A DNA stretch of 64,000 bases from Molanna angustata (taxonomy: Eukaryota > Arthropoda > Insecta > Trichoptera > Molannidae): contig OY754990.1 in the NCBI GenBank assembly GCA_963576475.1, forward strand, positions 14,811,061-14,875,060, given 5' to 3'. Of the stretch, positions 31,216-40,484 are shown in pieces. The position numbers and the translations under genes are program-made. Under the pieces are notes generated by a model. The model ran no database searches. It worked only from the letters and a program-made list of their open reading frames with translations, and had not been told where the DNA came from. How positions within the stretch are numbered: position 1 is the first letter of the stretch; every line of letters starts with the position of its first letter.

Positions 31216-31954
31216 TCATAAAATAAATTGTTATTTTTATTATGTCGTGATGGTATAAATGAATGTTATTTTTATAAGAAACTCCATGAAATAGCTAACT
31301 TGATTCTATTACATACTTGATGTTCCAAGATCCGTTGTAACGTAGCAGGAGCATTTTTTATACAAAATTGAGTCGTTTAGGGTCCGTAAAGGGCCATAAC
31401 ATTCGCCCAACAAAGGCAGTTTTGTAATTTAAAGCTAAGTAAGGCAGGCGCCTTTATGACTTCGATAAATTAATTACGCCCATAATCATTGGTGGATCTG
31501 CACACATTTCTGGGGGGTTGAGCCCAGCGCCACTCTTCATTATCAATTAGCCGAAATGTATATTTATTTTGACGTTGCTCCCGAATTAAGTGTTTTAGAG
31601 CTGGCTGGCTGGGATTCTAGGGAATTGATTAAATAATAATTTAATGGAAATGACGACGATTCTGATAAAAATTCACTAAAGATAGCAAAGAGGACACTGG
31701 GAAAGACTGCTGAAATATTGCTTCACTGAATATTCGGAGATCGTTCAAAGTCACTATTTTATAATAAATTGCTGCAGAGTTATAATTGGGAAATCTGTTC
31801 CTCAATTATTAATTTACTAGTTTTTATATATTGAACTAATTGCCTCTCCATCTTAAGCCTAAGGTTTTAATTGTTCTCTTTCTACGTTTTCATGCTGAGG
31901 GTCGTGAACACCAACATAATATGTGCTTTCGCATCTGGCGAATACACACAATCT
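31216..31954. other. No recognisable gene
   Basis: Single-copy-looking spacer. No ORF or repeat was identified. Confidence 0.35.
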
Positions 31955-32290
31955 GTTTTAAAATAAGTCTTCGCCATTCCGATCTGTCAGCGGCTTCTTG
32001 TCTCCAATTGACCACGCTCAAAGAGTCCAGGTCCCCCTAAACGCAGTCCATCCACCTCTACTTGGGTCTCCCCCTACGCCCTCTGGTGAAGGACTCTTCT
32101 GGCGGGCAGTTTCTCACTCATCCTCTCCACATTTCCAAGCCATCAGAGTCTCCAAATCCTTATAAATACCCAAACATATATAACATCATAAAGCTGGTAC
32201 AGCTCGTGATTGTATCTGATTCTCCACACACCACCCTCATAAACAGCTCCGTAGATTCACCGCAGGATCTATCTTTTAAAAATACTAGCA
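31955..32290 (-). pseudogene. RTE-like RT carboxy-terminal relic
   Basis: Read on the minus strand through several frames, it retains RIYGAV, WRIRYNHELYQLYD, LETLMAW, RPSRGGWTAF and WRQEAADRSEW-like residues in RTE order. Highly degraded, many stops. Confidence 0.6.
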
Positions 32291-33055
32291 CTTACTGGTC
32301 GTTCTTGAAAGCCAGAGACCCTTGATCGTCCATTTTTTTTCTTATACGCCACTGCGGGTCGAAAGAGCGCCTACAGAAGAAACGGTTCGCAAAAAAAAAA
32401 TCGTAAATTCATCGCCCTAATTAAATTAAATAGAAACCCTAATCGAGATGATCAATTAGGCGGACCCATGTTAATTTTAACGGCCTGTAGAGTGTAGATG
32501 GAACGGACTATGGGAGTAACAAAATAACGTTTAAGCGGCGACTGATACAAAAAAAAATGGAGCTGCAAAAACCTGACCAACTGAGCCAGATAACTGACCA
32601 GAAGTTTTCATTTCTGCATTTATTTCGTGTCCAGGGTCACTTCAATGAATAATTGCTTAACTGAATAACAACTTGGTCTATACGGAATAAGAGGCCGGTC
32701 CAAGCGTTGGACGTGCCAAAAACGCAGCGCTTCGGAAACTCCAATGCTTTGACGACTGCTTAACTCGAGCGAGTACAGTTTTCATAAATAGTGTCTGCAG
32801 AGCGGAATAATCAAGGAGATAGGAATCGCCCGCCTGACAGATATTCCAGTTGGCATTGGGGATTCCCAAATTGGCAAAGTCTACCTCCTCAGAACAAAGA
32901 GCGGTGTGTTTGTTTTGGCACGGATCTAAATTTCTGGAAATATTATTTATATTTGGGAAATCGTCGAACGCGGAACCGCGGGACGGGTCGCCGTGTCTCG
33001 TTCACCGCCGGGGGAATCAGCGGGCCGATTTTAATCTTAATAACATACATATATT
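32291..33055. other. No recognisable gene; GC-richer segment
   Basis: 32680-33030 has higher GC than its surroundings (for example GAACCGCGGGACGGGTCGCC). No supported ORF, exon or RNA gene was found. It could be host single-copy DNA. Confidence 0.35.
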
Positions 33056-33305
33056 ATAGCATCACGCCATGTCCCTAACAGAGTAAACAGAGAGAATCGA
33101 ACGACACACTTTTTTTATTCTGGTACGCAATCTTATCAAAATTCATCATTGTCATTCATTTCCCTCTTTCAGAATGCCGTTCAAATGATCGAGCCATATT
33201 TTTCTTGGACGGTTCCGATCTCTCATTCCAATCCTGTCCGCACTGTATTTTTTCTTCGTCAGGCGTTCCACATTCATTCTCCTCATGTGGCCAAACCATC
33301 TCGAT
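33056..33305 (-). pseudogene. RTE-C carboxy-terminal remnant
   Basis: The minus strand has an equivalent of RMKRVWPHE and RLTKKKYSAD, then GRSEPSKKNMARSFERHSER-like residues and an end corresponding to SILSVYSVRDMA. It is the same family as 4505-5028 but more diverged and has several frame changes. Confidence 0.7.
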
Positions 33306-33667
33306 GTATTCACTCAAATGATTTATTTCCATTAATTTTTACACATAACAGCAAACAAAAAAGGAACCATATCTAAAAAGACAACAAATCGTTCCTATTT
33401 ATTTGGACGAGTCTGTTCTGAGGCATTACCTTTTCAATTTGGTCTAAGGTTTCATGTTTTTAATTATGTTTCACATAGAGTTCTGTAAATCTAACATCAT
33501 TTTTTAATCTTCTGTATCGCATGTGCCGTAATTACAATAGTCACAGCAACTCCAACATAGAAGAGATCTTCTGCAACACAAGAAACGTATTTAAAAAAAA
33601 AATGCTCTTGATTCTGAGTGGAGAGGAGAATTGCTGTTGATGTCTTATTTATAAGGTCATGTTGTCT
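33306..33667. other. No recognisable gene
   Basis: Nothing supported. Confidence 0.3.
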
Positions 33668-33703
33668 CCTTTACACACGAGTGCTTGCACTCGTGTGTAA
33701 AGG
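33668..33703. repeat. Perfect 36-bp palindromic hairpin
   Basis: CCTTTACACACGAGTGC and GCACTCGTGTGTAAAGG are perfect 17-bp inverted arms separated by TT. Confidence 0.9.
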
Positions 33704-34062
33704 GTAAATATGTTTTGTCTTACTGTGAATCTTTTCTATATAGTTTGTTTGTTTTATATTTTGTATATGTTATTGTAAATTTAATAAAAAAAAAAATGTT
33801 TTATAACTTTTTATTTTTATACGCACAAGTTTCATTACTTTTTATTGTTATAAATGTGTTTCTATACGCTAACCGTGTATATTTTTTGTCTACTTTTTAA
33901 TGTTTTTTTTTACTGTTTTTATCTCGGAAGCTTTAATATGTTTGTGTGAAATATTGATGAACGTATTGATGAATATTGATGAAAGTCATTGTAAGCTGTT
34001 ATATAGAATGATTGTGTAGCCCATGGTCCACATATTGAGTCCGATGTTAGTAGTTTTGTCGT

Positions 34063-34575
34063 GTATGTTGTTATGAATTGAGAATTTGCTGACAATAGTT
34101 GATCCCTTTGTTATATAACCATGTTTGTATTGTATGTATGTTGTTATGAATTGAGAATTTGCTGACAATAGTTGATCCCTTTGTTATATAACCATGTTTG
34201 TATTGTATGTATGTTGTTATGAATTGAGAATTTGCTGACAATAGTTGATCCCTTTGTTATATAACCATGTTTGTATTGTATGTATGTTGTTATGAATTGA
34301 GAATTTGCTGACAATAGTTGATCCCTTTGTTATATAACCATGTTTGTATTGTATGTATGTTGTTATGAATTGAGAATTTGCTGACAATAGTTGATCCCTT
34401 TGTTATATAACCATGTTTGTATTGTATGTATGTTGTTATGAATTGAGAATTTGCTGACAATAGTTGATCCCTTTGTTATATAACCATGTTTGTATTGTAT
34501 GTATGTTGTTATGAATTGAGAATTTGCTGACAATAGTTGATCCCTTTTTTATTTAACCATGGTTGTATTGTATGT
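34063..34575. repeat. 73-bp minisatellite, 7 copies
   Basis: The marker AGAATTTGCTG recurs at 34081, 34154, 34227, 34300, 34373, 34446 and 34519, exactly 73 bp apart. Units are almost identical; the last (right) one has several substitutions and runs into unique J1 coding sequence. Confidence 0.95.
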
Positions 34576-35215
34576 TTAAGTCTTGTATTTTCTATTAAAT
34601 GTATGTTCTTTATATCTTTTGCAACTAAATTTAGGATCTTTGGAGCCAAGTATTGATAATGTCTTTGTCCGTATGTAGTGTTTGTCTTCGGAGTGATTAG
34701 TTGATGTCTGTGTCTTGTATCGTGAGAATGTTGAGCAGTGATATGGTTTTTCTTATCATTTTTAAAGTGAATAAGAATTTGTTTAATATAGAGTTGTGCT
34801 GTAGTTAGTACGTTAAAGTCTTTAAATAGTTGAATGGTCGGGAAATGGAAAGATTTTTTAATAATCACTTTAATGAGAGATTTCTGAGCCTTAAATAGAG
34901 GATACACATTTGTTTTAGATGCACCTCCCCACCCTATCATTCCATGAGAGATATTGGATTGTACTAATGCATATTACATATATAGTTTTCAAAGTTTTTT
35001 GGTCTATTATATTACGAATGTTTTTAAATAGGTATATAAGTTTTTTTATTTTTTTCGCAGTTGCATTGATATGTTCTGTCCATCTAAAAAAGTTGTCAAT
35101 GTAAATACCCAAGTATTTAATTCCGGCTGTCTTATTGAGAGATATGTATGAGCATCTTTGGAGACGTGCACAATCGTGTATAGGTAAGGTTACTGTCAAG
35201 ATTAGGTTGCCGCCT
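34509..35215 (-). pseudogene. J1 RT carboxy-terminal part, one frameshift
   Basis: The upstream frame (35199-34915) has TAGIKYLGIYIDNFFRWTEHI, KKIKKLIYLFKNIRNI and QKTLKTIYVICI. After a shift near 34930 the second frame (34940-34509) gives MIGWGGASK, KAQKSLIKVIIKK, TPKTNTTYGQRHYQYLAPKI and NYCQQILNS. These are the LG-x-x-(I/L)D motif and distal region of a Jockey-like RT. The last residues of the second frame are encoded by the first minisatellite unit. No palm motif. Confidence 0.8.
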
Positions 35216-35217
35216 AA

Positions 35218-35729
35218 AGTCTACACTAAAAGTTATGTACTTTCATTAAACGATGAGATGAAATGTCGACTGGTTATTTTACCAGCATTCAAAGCGTTTT
35301 TATGGCCATGAACCATAGCAGGTACCCGCTTTGACTATTCACCCTAATACACGAATTCCTATAAAGAAAATCTTGGCTTATGGGCGTCTTCTATCTAATA
35401 AAAATCATCCTCAGTAAATTAATCGAATGGATGGTTTGAGGGTGAGTTGTATTGGAGATGAGTTTGTTTTTTGAGTCCGTCCCATCACCTGTAAGTCCGT
35501 TAGTTGGAGTTGTTTTGTGTTAATCTTGCAGTGTCTCGTGTTTTCTAGATTGTATCAGCGTACTCTACAACGACGCAGAATGAAAATATCTCCCGACCAT
35601 TCCCATTTTGCTTTTGTTTGGCTTTTAAGCAGATGAAGATCCAGACTCTGGACTTTTTCAACGTTTATGTCGAGTGACGCGAACATAGTTTTGAGATATT
35701 AAAAACATCTCCCCAATAGTTCTTAGCAA
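35218..35729. other. No recognisable gene
   Basis: No supported ORF or repeat. Confidence 0.35.
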
Positions 35730-36126
35730 ATCATTTATTTTTATGACAATTTTTTAACATTTCAAAAGAGACGAAGTTGGAATATTGTAGGAGAACCACG
35801 AACTTAAGTCAACGGCTAGTTAACGTGATCACTGTATGCGTTTGCGCAACGTTCACCAATTATGCCTTCTTATTGAGCCATGGAGTTTTTCAGCTAATTT
35901 CAAACGATCAGTTTCTCATTATTAAAATACATAGAACTTTCAAAATTGGATTTGCAGGGAACTCAATAGGAAAGCATAAATGCTAGACGTTGCGCGGGCG
36001 CATAAAGTGATCATGTAAACCCGCCGATGACAGGTTGTTAGTACTGTTAGTTCCTTGAGTTGTTTGTCCTACAATGTTTCATCTTCGTCTCTATTGAGAT
36101 GTTAAAATTTGTCATCAAATAAAATG
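35730..36126. mobile_element. R1 foldback element
   Basis: Inverted arms with AGAGACGAAGTTGG on the left and ATCTTCGTCTCTATTGAGAT on the right. Both carry CGTTGCGC and TGATCA motifs. The interior has CATAGAACTTTCAAAATTGG like the 61-kb copy. Confidence 0.7.
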
Positions 36127-36144
36127 ACAAATAACATGAACGTG

Positions 36145-36590
36145 ACAAAAGACGCATGAAAGTAGAATAAATGCTGTGGAAATGAGATCACTAAGAAGAG
36201 TATGTAATAGAACGAAATATTATAGAATTAAAAATGAGGACATAAAGAGGAAATGCAAGAAGAAGAAGAAGAGTATTATAAGTAAAATAAAAGTGAATTA
36301 ATTGAGGTGGTTTGGACATATTGAAAGAATGAATGATGAACGACTGACCAAAAAAATATACATGGGTGCAAGAAATGGAGTGAATAGTAGGGGCCGCCCC
36401 AGAAAGGGATGGCATGACCATGTGAATGATATTTTGAAAGAAGGAAATATAAGAAGCTTGAATAATTGACAAGCATGTATGAGACGATGCATGGATGTAA
36501 AGGAAGCTAGGAATGTGTGCAAAAATAGAGGAGTATGGCGCTCGGTTCTCTCTGCTTACCCCGTAAGGGATATGGCGTGATGGTATGTAT
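36145..36590 (+). pseudogene. RTE-C carboxy-terminal remnant (plus strand)
   Basis: Reads HESRINAVEMRSLRRVCNRT, NEDIKRKCKKKKK, LRWFGHIERMNDERLTKKIY, GRPRKGWHDHVNDILKEGNI and RSVLSAYPVRDMA in one frame, with two in-frame stops (about 36300 and 36468). It ends in a GTATGTATGTAT tract. It is the best RTE-C copy here. A GAA microsatellite expansion (KKKKK) lies within coding sequence. Confidence 0.8.
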
Positions 36591-36599
36591 GTATTTACC

Positions 36600-36700
36600 T
36601 ATGTATAAAATAATATTTATTTATTTACTTCACGTACAATAATGTGTACGATGGCGGGTTTACTGCCGTAAGGCAATTATTTTCAATCAACGAAAGCAAC
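36600..36700. repeat. R7 repeat fragment
   Basis: TTTATTTATTTA followed by CGTACAATAATGTG and GTAAGGCAAT matches 39465-39560. It is consistent with a minus-strand retrotransposon 3' end. The element at 36701-37705 is inserted next to or into it. Confidence 0.6.
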
Positions 36701-36962
36701 CAGTGCCCCGTTCCACCATCGTACTTTTCAACTTTTCACTTTTCGCTTTGCGATATGAGAATTTTGCAAAGTGGAAAGCGTTCGCGTTCCACGATCGAAA
36801 AATTGTCACTTTGCGCCGCGCCGCGGCGTTGCCAGACATTTGCAGAGTCTTTGCAATTGACGCTAGCGACACCTACTTAGTAGTACCGCTTGTTTCGGCG
36901 CGTAAACCATCATTTGACACTGTTTCTCGTTTTTCTGTGATTTCGTTGTTGATTGTTAGAAA

Positions 36963-37079
36963 ATGAGCCGAAAAGACAATATTAAGAAAAAATTAGCCGT
37001 GTTGGAGGTAATTAAACAAAAGAAACGAGTTCTTTTTGGGGCATTTAGTGACACTATCACTAATACAACGAAGCAACAG
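36963..37079 (+). CDS. Myb/SANT-like DNA-binding protein, first exon
   Basis: Thirty-nine codons from ATG: MSRKDNIKKKLAVLEVIKQK, then KRVLFGAFSDTITNTTKQQ. The exon stops exactly at CAG/GTAAGT (37079/37080). This looks like the first helix and loop of the Zeste-like Myb/SANT domain family (a leucine-rich helix, LFG-FSD, T-N-x-x-K-Q, before a W that would lie in the next exon). In Harbinger elements this protein is the DNA-binding partner of the transposase. No second exon remains, so no complete product can be made. Similarity is short, so the family call is moderate. Confidence 0.6.
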
Positions 37080-37256
37080 GTAAGTTGTTTAGTTTTGTTT
37101 ACTACGATGCTTGATATGTTGTGAGAGAAAACTTGTGAGACAGTTTAGTGTTTACTATAACAATTTGTTCATAAAATTTTTCGAAGGTAAATAATCACAT
37201 AAACATAGTTTAAATTACCTAAAAAAAAAGAATATATTGAAAAATCGTGTACTTAC

Positions 37257-37482
37257 TCAAGATATATTCACACTGAGTGCTATTAATTCGAAAATATTCG
37301 AGGAACTGAGAAGGTAAAATATTTTCGAAATTAATCCTTTCTTTATAATTTCGTACAACCACGCCATCCTCATCCCTTTCTAACAACAATCTTCGCAACA
37401 TTTTATAATATATTAACTTAAAAATTCTGAATAAACAACTTCTACTTTCACAACTCGACGAATGGCAAATTTGAAATGTCAA
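37257..37482 (-). CDS. Harbinger-like transposase, first exon
   Basis: Minus-strand frame with MLRRLLLERDEDGVVVRNYK and ERINFENILPSQFLEYFRIN, then STQCEYIL, ending at TTGA/GTAAGT (37257/37256). The arrangement of a basic/acidic lead followed by F-x-x-x-(F/Y)FR-(I/L)-S/N resembles the amino terminus of HARBI1-type transposases, upstream of the DDE domain. The DDE catalytic domain would be in later exons and is absent. Start may be the upstream ATG at 37482 or the internal one before LRRLL. Confidence 0.5.
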
Positions 37483-37705
37483 AATATTCTTTTCAATTCA
37501 TTCGCAAATTTTGCAAAGTTATTTATGAAAAGTAGCGATGGTGGAACAGAACGGCTTATTTGCTTTGCAATAGGCGTCTACTTTTCGCTTTGCGCATTGC
37601 AACTTTTACTTTGCGAAAAAATGTAATGGTGGAACGAAAACAAGCCGTCGGATTGCAAAGTGCAAAGCGCAAAGTTGAAAAGTACGATGGTGGAACGGGG
37701 CACTG

Positions 37706-38470
37706 ATCATCGTTATACATGTTCATTGATATTTTTTACTCCTGATTTAATGCAATGTGTATAACTTGTAGTTTATTATGTACGTATGACCATGATCCAT
37801 ACTAATCGCACAGCCGAGGACCGTCAGCCCTTGTTAACATCTATTACCTTGGGCATACGGAATGTACTCAAATATGCACTCATATTTTTTATTTTTGTAA
37901 AATGCTTCGTTTTTTTATTGCATCGTTCATTGATTATTGAATTGTTTTATTCTTTCTGGTAAATAATTTATGATGTGTTTTTATTTCTTATTTTTCTTAT
38001 TAATTTCTTATTTTCGGTTTTTTTGTATAGTATCTAGTAATTTTATATCATTTCTAGATTTCTTGTTATTATGCTTTTTGACTTTGTTTTGTGAATGCAT
38101 TATTATTATAATTTTATTTTGTATCGTCGATTTCATCAATTTTTTTTTGTCAAATACATTTGTAACTACTGTATATATTTTTTTATTGTAAAAGGCTTCT
38201 AGTCGTATAGACAAATAAATAAAAAAAGGTGAATACACGTACTACATAAAACAAAAAAAAAATAATGATAAAATATCCAAGTGGCTCATTGATAGAGGAA
38301 GAAATGAATCAGAAAAAGACGACCTACATCATAAAATAACAAAATGACAATGCTTTAGACGATATACATGAGACAAATTACACTTACATACATACTTGAT
38401 TTTCACATTCCTTGCATATTATTACTATTTTCACTACATACATCATGACAAAAATGAATAAAAAATAGTA
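37706..38470. other. AT-rich, possible retrotransposon 3' UTR
   Basis: No gene was recognised. GGCTTCTAG followed by ACAAATAAATAAAAAAA near 38188-38228 resembles the 3' end of the 6.6-kb Jockey-like element on the other strand. The hydrophobic frame at 37970-38191 is T-rich DNA, not a credible protein. Confidence 0.4.
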
Positions 38471-38624
38471 TCACCCCAGAACAGACCTAGGTCTAGTGAG
38501 GTGATATATTCCATGTAACTTTTAAGTGTTTATAATCTTATACCAATTTGTTATATATATAATGTTAAAATTTATATGTGATAATTTGTAATTTTTCTGG
38601 AAAATAATAAAAAAAAAAAAAAAA
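38471..38624 (+). repeat. J1-related 3' UTR fragment with hairpin (copy b)
   Basis: The hairpin TCACCCC...AGACC TA GGTCT...GAGGTGA (38471-38504) is followed by an AT-rich trailer and an A tract ending 38624. Only the terminal 3' UTR is present. Confidence 0.75.
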
Positions 38625-39345
38625 CGAGTACCTATCTCGACTCACCTTTGAGTGTCATATTGTGAATATTGTCATACTATCTTATTGCAACAGTAATAAG
38701 GAAAAATTGAGTGATGAGGAAATAAGGAGGAGGATAGTGAGTATGTTTGTGTGTCTGTGAATGTATCCCACAACCTCTATCTCCCTGCTTTCTTTGTTGC
38801 TACAATGATTTTACATTTAATAATGTTATGTGTAGATCTTTTTGAAAATAATGATAAAATTCATTTGATACGATGCGTCCGATGAAGAACTATGGACGCT
38901 TACTTTAGAATGCTCAGACCGAGGGTAGTTTGGATTAAAAACAATGAAACAATGCAAAATGTAAGGATTGATGGCAGAACAGTCTCGGGAGAAGAACGAG
39001 GAGTAAAGGAAGAAGTAAGGGAAGGACACGCGGGAGACTGTTTAGTATTTACCCCAAAGAGAGATGCCCCAACTGAGAGAGTGGGTACGTACCTCACTAA
39101 GCTTCTTGCGAAATAAAAAAAAAAAACTTCCCTGAAAACAATTTGACACTTTTGAAACATGGCCTTTATTTTAATGTATTTTTATTTTTAGTTTATTTAT
39201 TTATTTAATTTAGGGGGAAACATACAGCAGTTTATTATACATGAATAAAAACAATTACAAATATCAGTAATTTGCCGAAATAGTTCCCACAACATGCGTA
39301 ATATAAAAAAGAGACAAGTTAGCTTAAAAAAACCTATACAGTGGA
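38625..39345. other. No recognisable gene
   Basis: The plus frame at 38892-39116 (74 residues) has no recognised domain. TTTATTTATTTATTTAA near 39193 may be a minus-strand retrotransposon tail. Confidence 0.35.
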
Positions 39346-39349
39346 GTGA

Positions 39350-39455
39350 GTTAAAAACTAAATTAAAATTAAAGTACGAGTATACAGTTTAAAAAAAAAC
39401 AAAGAATATTAAAAAAGATAAGTAATTCTAAATTAGGGATATAGATAATGGGGTT
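39350..39455. repeat. R5 repeat
   Basis: Matches 19690-19795: TATACAG, AACAAAGAATAT, AAGATAAGT, GGATATAGATAATGGGG. Confidence 0.65.
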
Positions 39456-39464
39456 AGATAATTT

Positions 39465-39560
39465 ATCATTTATTTATTTGAATTCGTGTACAATAATGTG
39501 AACAATGACGGGTTTGTAGCCATAAGGCAATATCTTACAACAAATTTTTATACTTATATA
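39465..39560. repeat. R7 repeat
   Basis: CGTGTACAATAATGTG and CATAAGGCAATAT correspond to 36625-36675. Confidence 0.6.
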
Positions 39561-39886
39561 AAATATTATGTTTGCGATGCTCTTTGAGTAACACATAAAA
39601 ATATTTGATTTGATTTGAGAACCTTGTGATTCATTTTAATTACACCAACATACATAGTTAACTAGTCTCTTTCTATGGCTCTGAAATAAAAATCGCGTCA
39701 AAGATTGGATTTATGACAGGTATTATGGCGGACATTGGGACCTGGTTGATCTGTTTTGTGTGAGCCCATATGTTTGTTGAGGTAATGATTGTGAGTGCAA
39801 ATTGAGATTGTGTACATATTTAGTGTGGAACGGGAACAATCACCTGGTTCATAGTTGCATTTATAATTGTCAATGAAATTTGTAAA

Positions 39887-39990
39887 CTGCTAGCCCTAGA
39901 ATAGGATTTCCTAGTTGGGCAGCAGTAATCTACCTATTTTTGTCATTATAAATATGGTGCAATAAATGGTAAATAAATAAATACGTAGAT
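39887..39990 (+). repeat. R8 repeat with hairpin (copy 2)
   Basis: Same CTGCTAGCCCTAG/CTAGTTGGGCAGCAG imperfect stem as at 15228, followed by a trailer ending GGTAAATAAATAAATA. Confidence 0.65.
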
Positions 39991-40355
39991 TGACTGCGAC
40001 ATCCTTGTATTTGCCATGTATTGTTACTGTCGATTGCTGGTATAATATTTGGTAGGACCGCTGTCAGTCTGCTGTTTTGTATAGGTATACCTTCCTATTG
40101 ATCTATGTGTATGCATGTTTTATATCTATAAGTTGTTTTCTTTATATTCTTCACTTATTTTTTCTCCTAGTAATACAGGTTGTCGCTGGAGTTATTGTAG
40201 TATATTAAGATACATTAGGAATGGTTACATATTATGGTGAGATATTGTGTGAATGATGGGTGAAATTGCATATATAAATGTATGCAGTATATTAAGGGTT
40301 GAGTTTGATTATGAGAATGAAATTTTAAGTTTGATTTAAGATATATTTGTTTAAA
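39991..40355. other. Probable 3' UTR of the retrotransposon carrying the array
   Basis: On the minus strand this follows the RT end. No terminus was identified. Confidence 0.4.
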
Positions 40356-40484
40356 TGTGGTGGCGCTAAGTAAGAATATGTCGATCTCTTGGAAATGCCT
40401 ATTGTATGTATTACAGATTATGATATAGATTGTTGCATGTTGAGAATAGTTGGTGTGTTGAGTGGTAAGGTGGAAAAGAGGAGT
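40356..40484 (-). pseudogene. RT carboxy-terminal flank of the 141-bp array (downstream side)
   Basis: Minus-strand frame with SFNIHTYL, stop, TLDTLLFSTLPLNTPTILN, MQQSIS, stop, SVIHTIGISKRSTYS. It keeps 30 bp (ten codons around LLFSTLPLN) that all array units lack. It is the parental, unexpanded form of one half of the unit. Confidence 0.7.

Larger units (their letters stand above)
33975..35217 (-). mobile_element. J1 retrotransposon with tandemly expanded 3' end
   Basis: Minus-strand J1 copy. Coding remnants at 34509-35215, then a 73-bp tandem array at the end of the coding region and start of the 3' UTR, then ~85 bp of 3' UTR to about 33975. The hairpin-bearing terminus is missing. The unexpanded relative is at 56955-57541. 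Confidence 0.8.
36701..37705. mobile_element. Harbinger-like TIR element with two first exons, internally deleted
   Basis: Perfect 35-bp terminal inverted repeats begin CAGTGCCCCGTTCCACCATC (left from 36701, right ending 37705). Inside, a plus-strand exon (36963-37079) and a minus-strand exon (37257-37482) face each other, each ending in GTAAGT. All downstream exons are missing. No convincing target duplication was found (…GCAAC left, ATCAT… right). Superfamily is inferred from the coding pieces. Confidence 0.7.

Noticed and set aside
36644..36966. Plus-strand ORFs at the left end of the Harbinger-like element
   Set aside because: They run through the terminal inverted repeat and leader. The credible start is the ATG at 36963 leading to the splice donor.
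37970..38191. 73-residue hydrophobic membrane-like protein
   Set aside because: Composition is driven by T-rich DNA. It lies in what looks like a retrotransposon 3' UTR.
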